DNA from: a virus
Virus record (IMG/VR): IMGVR_UViG_3300030061_001847
Location: 1-37,024 of that record
Direction: 5' to 3' (one strand)
Length of the DNA: 37,024 nucleotides
Under the pieces are notes generated by a model. That model saw nothing but the letters and a program-made list of their open reading frames with translations, did no database searches and had not been told where the DNA came from. This document shows positions 34,197 to 37,024 of the stretch, in pieces. A program made the translations under genes and the position numbers. Numbering within the stretch: the first letter of the stretch is position 1; each line of letters begins with the position of its first letter.

Positions 34197-34628
34197 ATGA
34201 CTAAAGAATTTAATAAATTAGATCAAACTTTTAATGTTGCTGCGGAAGTAGTAAAGGAAGAAAAGGCGGAAGTAATTCCAAAGGAAAAACCAGATAGATT
34301 AACTAAAGATGATATTACTAAAGATTATGAGTATACAAGAGGTAATCTTTATAGTATAATTGAGAAAGGACAAGAAGCAATTAATGGTATTCTTGAGATT
34401 GCTCAGGAAAGTGAAATGCCTAGAGCATATGAAGTTGCAGGACAATTGATTAAAAGTGTTTCTGATGCGACTGATAAATTAATTGATCTTCAGAAAAAAC
34501 TTAAAGATGTTAATCAAGAAGATCCTAAAAAGGGTCCAACTAACGTTACTAATGCTCTTTTTGTAGGGTCTACTGCAGATTTAGCAAAGTTGATTAAAGG
34601 AGAACAAAAATCGTCCAAAAAAGACTGA
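34197..34628 (+). CDS. 16: gp16-like small terminase subunit, about 143 aa
   Basis: Small terminase, the DNA-recognition subunit that regulates the large terminase gp17 during headful packaging. The conserved core runs DYEYTRGNLYSIIEKGQEAI (T4: [20 protein letters not shown]), then LEIAQESEMPRAYEVAGQLI and ATDKLIDLQKKLKDV, ending with TNALFVGSTADLAKLI (T4 NATVFMGSPTELMDEI). The two long helices are the oligomerising coiled coil of the family, and the length fits (T4: 164). I place the start at ATG 34197; GTG 34191, two codons earlier, is equally open. The gene begins 10 bases after gp15, matching T4 order. The expected next gene, the large terminase, is not directly downstream. Confidence 0.88.
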   Translation: MTKEFNKLDQTFNVAAEVVKEEKAEVIPKEKPDRLTKDDITKDYEYTRGNLYSIIEKGQEAINGILEIAQESEMPRAYEVAGQLIKSVSDATDKLIDLQKKLKDVNQEDPKKGPTNVTNALFVGSTADLAKLIKGEQKSSKKD

Positions 34629-34636
34629 AATAAATA
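34629..34636 (+). promoter_or_regulatory. late promoter of the coiled-coil gene
   Basis: AATAAATA directly after the gp16 stop, 24 bases before the GTG at 34661. The following bases, TAAATATAA (34632-34640), are shared with the element before gp15. Confidence 0.6.
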
Positions 34637-34660
34637 TAACTATGGATAGGGTCTATTAAA

Positions 34661-36886
34661 GTGCCACTTAAGAAACCATCAGAATTTTATATAAAGAATT
34701 CTTCAACTTCTATGGATGAAGTTAAGGAGGGTCTTAATATTGCTGCACCTGAAAAGATAGAGAATCTATCTGAAGCATTTAATGTCTTTAAGACTAATTT
34801 AAATCATATACAATCTATTTCAGATTTTACGAATAAGTTTGATAGTTTTGAGAATAATGTTCAGAAGGTACAACTACTATCTCAGAACGTAGAAGAGATA
34901 AAGGAAAATATTAATGCTCTTATTAAACAGGAAGATCTAGATGAAGCCATGACGGCACATCTTTTCTTTGTAGAGGAATCAATAAAGAATGTTCAGGATA
35001 AAGTAAAAACCCTAAACTCTAAGAGTATCTTAGAAATAAAAAAAGATTTTGCTTCTTTAACAGAAACAGTAAATGATTTTGTAGGTGTAGAAGTACCTGC
35101 ATATAAGACATTAATTGTAGATTCTGAAACAAGAGTTGATACTAGGTTTAATGTTTTTAAAGATGATCTGACTTCTCAGGTTGAGGGTGTTCATAATGAA
35201 ATACAATCTAGTCTTGCTAAAGTAACTAAAAATATTGAGTCTATTAATGAAAAGAAAGTTTCTTCAGTAAAGGAAGAAGTCAAGGGTATTGGAAGTAAAG
35301 TAGAAAATTTGATAGAAAAAGTTTTACCGTCATACAAAAAATTCTTTGCAGATACTCAATTAAATGTTGAGGAAAGAATTGCTTATGTAGGTGATACTGC
35401 TAAAGAAATTGAGGAACAATATCAATCTAATATTAATGATATTAAGGAAAAATTTAATGAGTTTGTTGGACAGGAAGTTCCTAAGTATAAGAGTCTTTTA
35501 GTAGAAACTAAAGTAAAGACTGAGAAGGAAGTTAAAGAGATATCCAATGAAATGGGTGTTAGGATTTCTCTTATTAATAAGAGTGTTGAGGGTCTTCAGG
35601 AAAGAGTTGATAATAAAGAGATAGAACTTGATAAGAATTTACTTAAGAAAACTGAAGAGATTGAGGAATTACTTGAGGATTTGACATCATTATCATCTAC
35701 ATATGATACTCTCCAAAAAGACTTTAAACAAAGAGAAGTTGCAGAAAATAAAAAATTAGAAGGATATGAAAAAAGAATTAATCAAGTAGAAGAAACACTC
35801 TCTAATGAAATCTTAGAATTGCAGGAGAACTTGGATACAAGTACTTCTAAGTATTATGAGGAGATGAAAAATACAGTAGTTCCTACTGTTGTGAATTTTG
35901 AGAAAAATTTAACTGAAAAACTTAAAGATCTAAATGTTAACTTTACTGTTAATGAAAAACATGTTCAGGATCTCCAAAAAGAATTTACAGATCTTGTAGA
36001 GAAATTAAGAGTAGATGAATTGGAGGAGAGGAGTGATAATCTTACCTATAAAATTAATAAATTAGAAGAAGTTTTAGAGAAGTTTAATGATGAGCAACAG
36101 CAATTAACCGAAGGTCTTTTAAATATTCCTCCTAATGTAGATAACCAAGATCCCTTAACTCCATTAGATCAGACTTATGTAACTCATGAAAAATTAGCAG
36201 AGCATTATAGATTATTCATTAATAGAGTTCAGCAACAACTATCCACTATAGGTGGAGGTGGTGAAGTATTCTTGGCTAGAATGCAGGATGTTGCTGTTGG
36301 AGCTGGGATTCAGACTGATGGACTTGTTTTATCATGGGATCTTAGTTCAAAATTATTTGTTCCGTCTGAAGGTGGTTCAGCAGGTGCTGCTGGTACTTGG
36401 GCATCAAGTAGTGTTGGTGTTAGTACAACTAAGAATGTAGGTATTGCTACAACTGCTAGATCTGAATATTCATTATATGTTGGTAAAGGACCTACTGCTG
36501 GTTCTGCTACAACTACTGTAGTTGCTTATTTTGATGGTGATATTTCAGTTGGTGGAACTATCTTTAAAGAGAATGTAAAGAATGTAGATTCTATTGGTCT
36601 TGTTACTGCTAGAAGTGGAATTGATATAGGATATGATTATGATGGTGGAACTGGTATTGGTGCTACTTTAACTTCAGGTGGAGATGCTATATTTGCTGGT
36701 ATTGTTACTGCCGCTATTGGTCTTGTTCCACCTGTAATAACTACTTCATCTAGAGATAGTGCTGGTATAACTACAGCAACTGGGTCTATTATATACAATA
36801 CAACCACTGCACAATTAGAAGTTTATAGTGGTTCTGCTTGGGTTGGTGTAGGTGCTGTTAATAACCTCACAATTTCTAACCTCTAA
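34661..36886 (+). CDS. coiled-coil fibre-like virion protein, 741 aa
   Basis: Start GTG 34661 (MPLKKPSEFYIKNSS); no ATG start in this frame gives a full N terminus. Residues about 20-490 are almost pure charged heptad-type helix, a very long coiled coil. A pattern VP-x-YK recurs (near residues 142, 222 and 273, with a fainter VVPT near 407), each followed by an acidic/basic helix, so the rod is itself repetitive. Residues about 500-741 are a beta-rich, glycine-rich tip with VDSIGLVTARSGIDIG and a terminal YNTTTAQLEVYSGSAWVGVG, forms common at the ends of marine phage fibre proteins. It lies between gp16 and an unknown gene. By architecture it could be a whisker/fibritin analogue or a side fibre; the sequence does not decide. 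Confidence 0.7.
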   Translation: MPLKKPSEFYIKNSSTSMDEVKEGLNIAAPEKIENLSEAFNVFKTNLNHIQSISDFTNKFDSFENNVQKVQLLSQNVEEIKENINALIKQEDLDEAMTAHLFFVEESIKNVQDKVKTLNSKSILEIKKDFASLTETVNDFVGVEVPAYKTLIVDSETRVDTRFNVFKDDLTSQVEGVHNEIQSSLAKVTKNIESINEKKVSSVKEEVKGIGSKVENLIEKVLPSYKKFFADTQLNVEERIAYVGDTAKEIEEQYQSNINDIKEKFNEFVGQEVPKYKSLLVETKVKTEKEVKEISNEMGVRISLINKSVEGLQERVDNKEIELDKNLLKKTEEIEELLEDLTSLSSTYDTLQKDFKQREVAENKKLEGYEKRINQVEETLSNEILELQENLDTSTSKYYEEMKNTVVPTVVNFEKNLTEKLKDLNVNFTVNEKHVQDLQKEFTDLVEKLRVDELEERSDNLTYKINKLEEVLEKFNDEQQQLTEGLLNIPPNVDNQDPLTPLDQTYVTHEKLAEHYRLFINRVQQQLSTIGGGGEVFLARMQDVAVGAGIQTDGLVLSWDLSSKLFVPSEGGSAGAAGTWASSSVGVSTTKNVGIATTARSEYSLYVGKGPTAGSATTTVVAYFDGDISVGGTIFKENVKNVDSIGLVTARSGIDIGYDYDGGTGIGATLTSGGDAIFAGIVTAAIGLVPPVITTSSRDSAGITTATGSIIYNTTTAQLEVYSGSAWVGVGAVNNLTISNL

Positions 36887-37024
36887 TGAAAAAGTTTAGG
36901 GACTTTAAGGAAGATTTGACATGTCCCGTGGGAATGAAGTATGATAAAAAACTAAAGTCATGTGTACCTATAAAAAGCACCTACCATGGTCGTTGGTGGG
37001 GTGGAGGCAGACACCACGAAAAAA
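36886..37024 (+). CDS. small cysteine-pair protein (partial, runs off the window)
   Basis: The ATG overlaps the stop of the coiled-coil gene (TAATG), and 46 codons are open up to the window end. The N terminus is MKKFRDFKEDLTCPVGMKYD, then KKLKSCVPI and a Gly/Trp/His-rich stretch (WWGGGRQHH). The spacing C-P-x-G-x-x-x-D...C-V-P is one I recall from short cyanophage proteins annotated as hypothetical or structural; the cysteines might bind metal or form a disulfide. The C terminus is not in view. Confidence 0.6.
   Translation, partial: MKKFRDFKEDLTCPVGMKYDKKLKSCVPIKSTYHGRWWGGGRHHEK

Overview
The window looks like part of the genome of a marine, T4-like contractile-tailed phage, most likely a cyanophage of Synechococcus or Prochlorococcus. 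Four things support this: the gene order gp25-gp6-gp7-like-gp8 ... gp13-gp14-gp15-gp16, which follows the T4 baseplate/neck/terminase order; the low G+C content (about one third by eye); every gene lying on the + strand with tiny gaps or overlaps; and T4-type late promoter octamers (NATAAATA) before the structural blocks. A cyanobacterial host is an inference. It rests on resemblance of several small proteins to cyanophage proteins and on a cluster of TTTTCCACA boxes, the form of DnaA box I recall for cyanobacteria.

Region 1 (1-3652) is an accessory/early region. It holds a chain of very short genes (29-69 codons, many overlapping by a few bases), three small membrane peptides, one 265-residue GT-A-like glycosyltransferase, three well-formed sigma70 promoters (TTGACA boxes at 1232, 1732 and 2204), two intrinsic terminators (888-923 and 3451-3476), and a 414-base gene-free stretch (876-1289). 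That stretch carries five exact and one near-exact DnaA-box-like sequences in 277 bases plus a perfect TATAAATA motif, and it is the best candidate in the window for something undescribed: a phage replication origin or DnaA-binding locus.

Region 2 (3665-30795) is the baseplate. A late promoter precedes gp25 (3694) and gp6 (4096). A 14,991-base gene (6023-21013) then encodes a 4,996-residue gp7-like wedge protein. It keeps a short T4-gp7-like segment near its N terminus and is otherwise built of repeat families and a YHYH-type domain whose signature histidines are missing. A second copy of the same late-promoter sequence precedes gp8 (21044). Next come a 2,529-residue DUF4815-type structural protein and two small proteins, occupying the place where T4 has gp9-gp12 and fibritin.

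Region 3 (30791-36886) has its own late promoters and encodes neck proteins gp13 and gp14, the tail terminator/sheath stabiliser gp15, the small terminase gp16 and a 741-residue coiled-coil fibre-like protein. A cysteine-containing small gene runs off the right end. Repeat modules of the giant protein (glycine-tyrosine beta repeats, SH3-like or IG-E/RG/GT/H modules, GE-x-G-x-SG modules) recur in gp8, the 2,529-residue protein, gp14 and gp15, so the virion seems to share a common stock of modules. Together the structural genes specify baseplate wedge assembly, closure of the tail and head, and DNA packaging. The upstream block is probably early host-takeover genes of unknown function.
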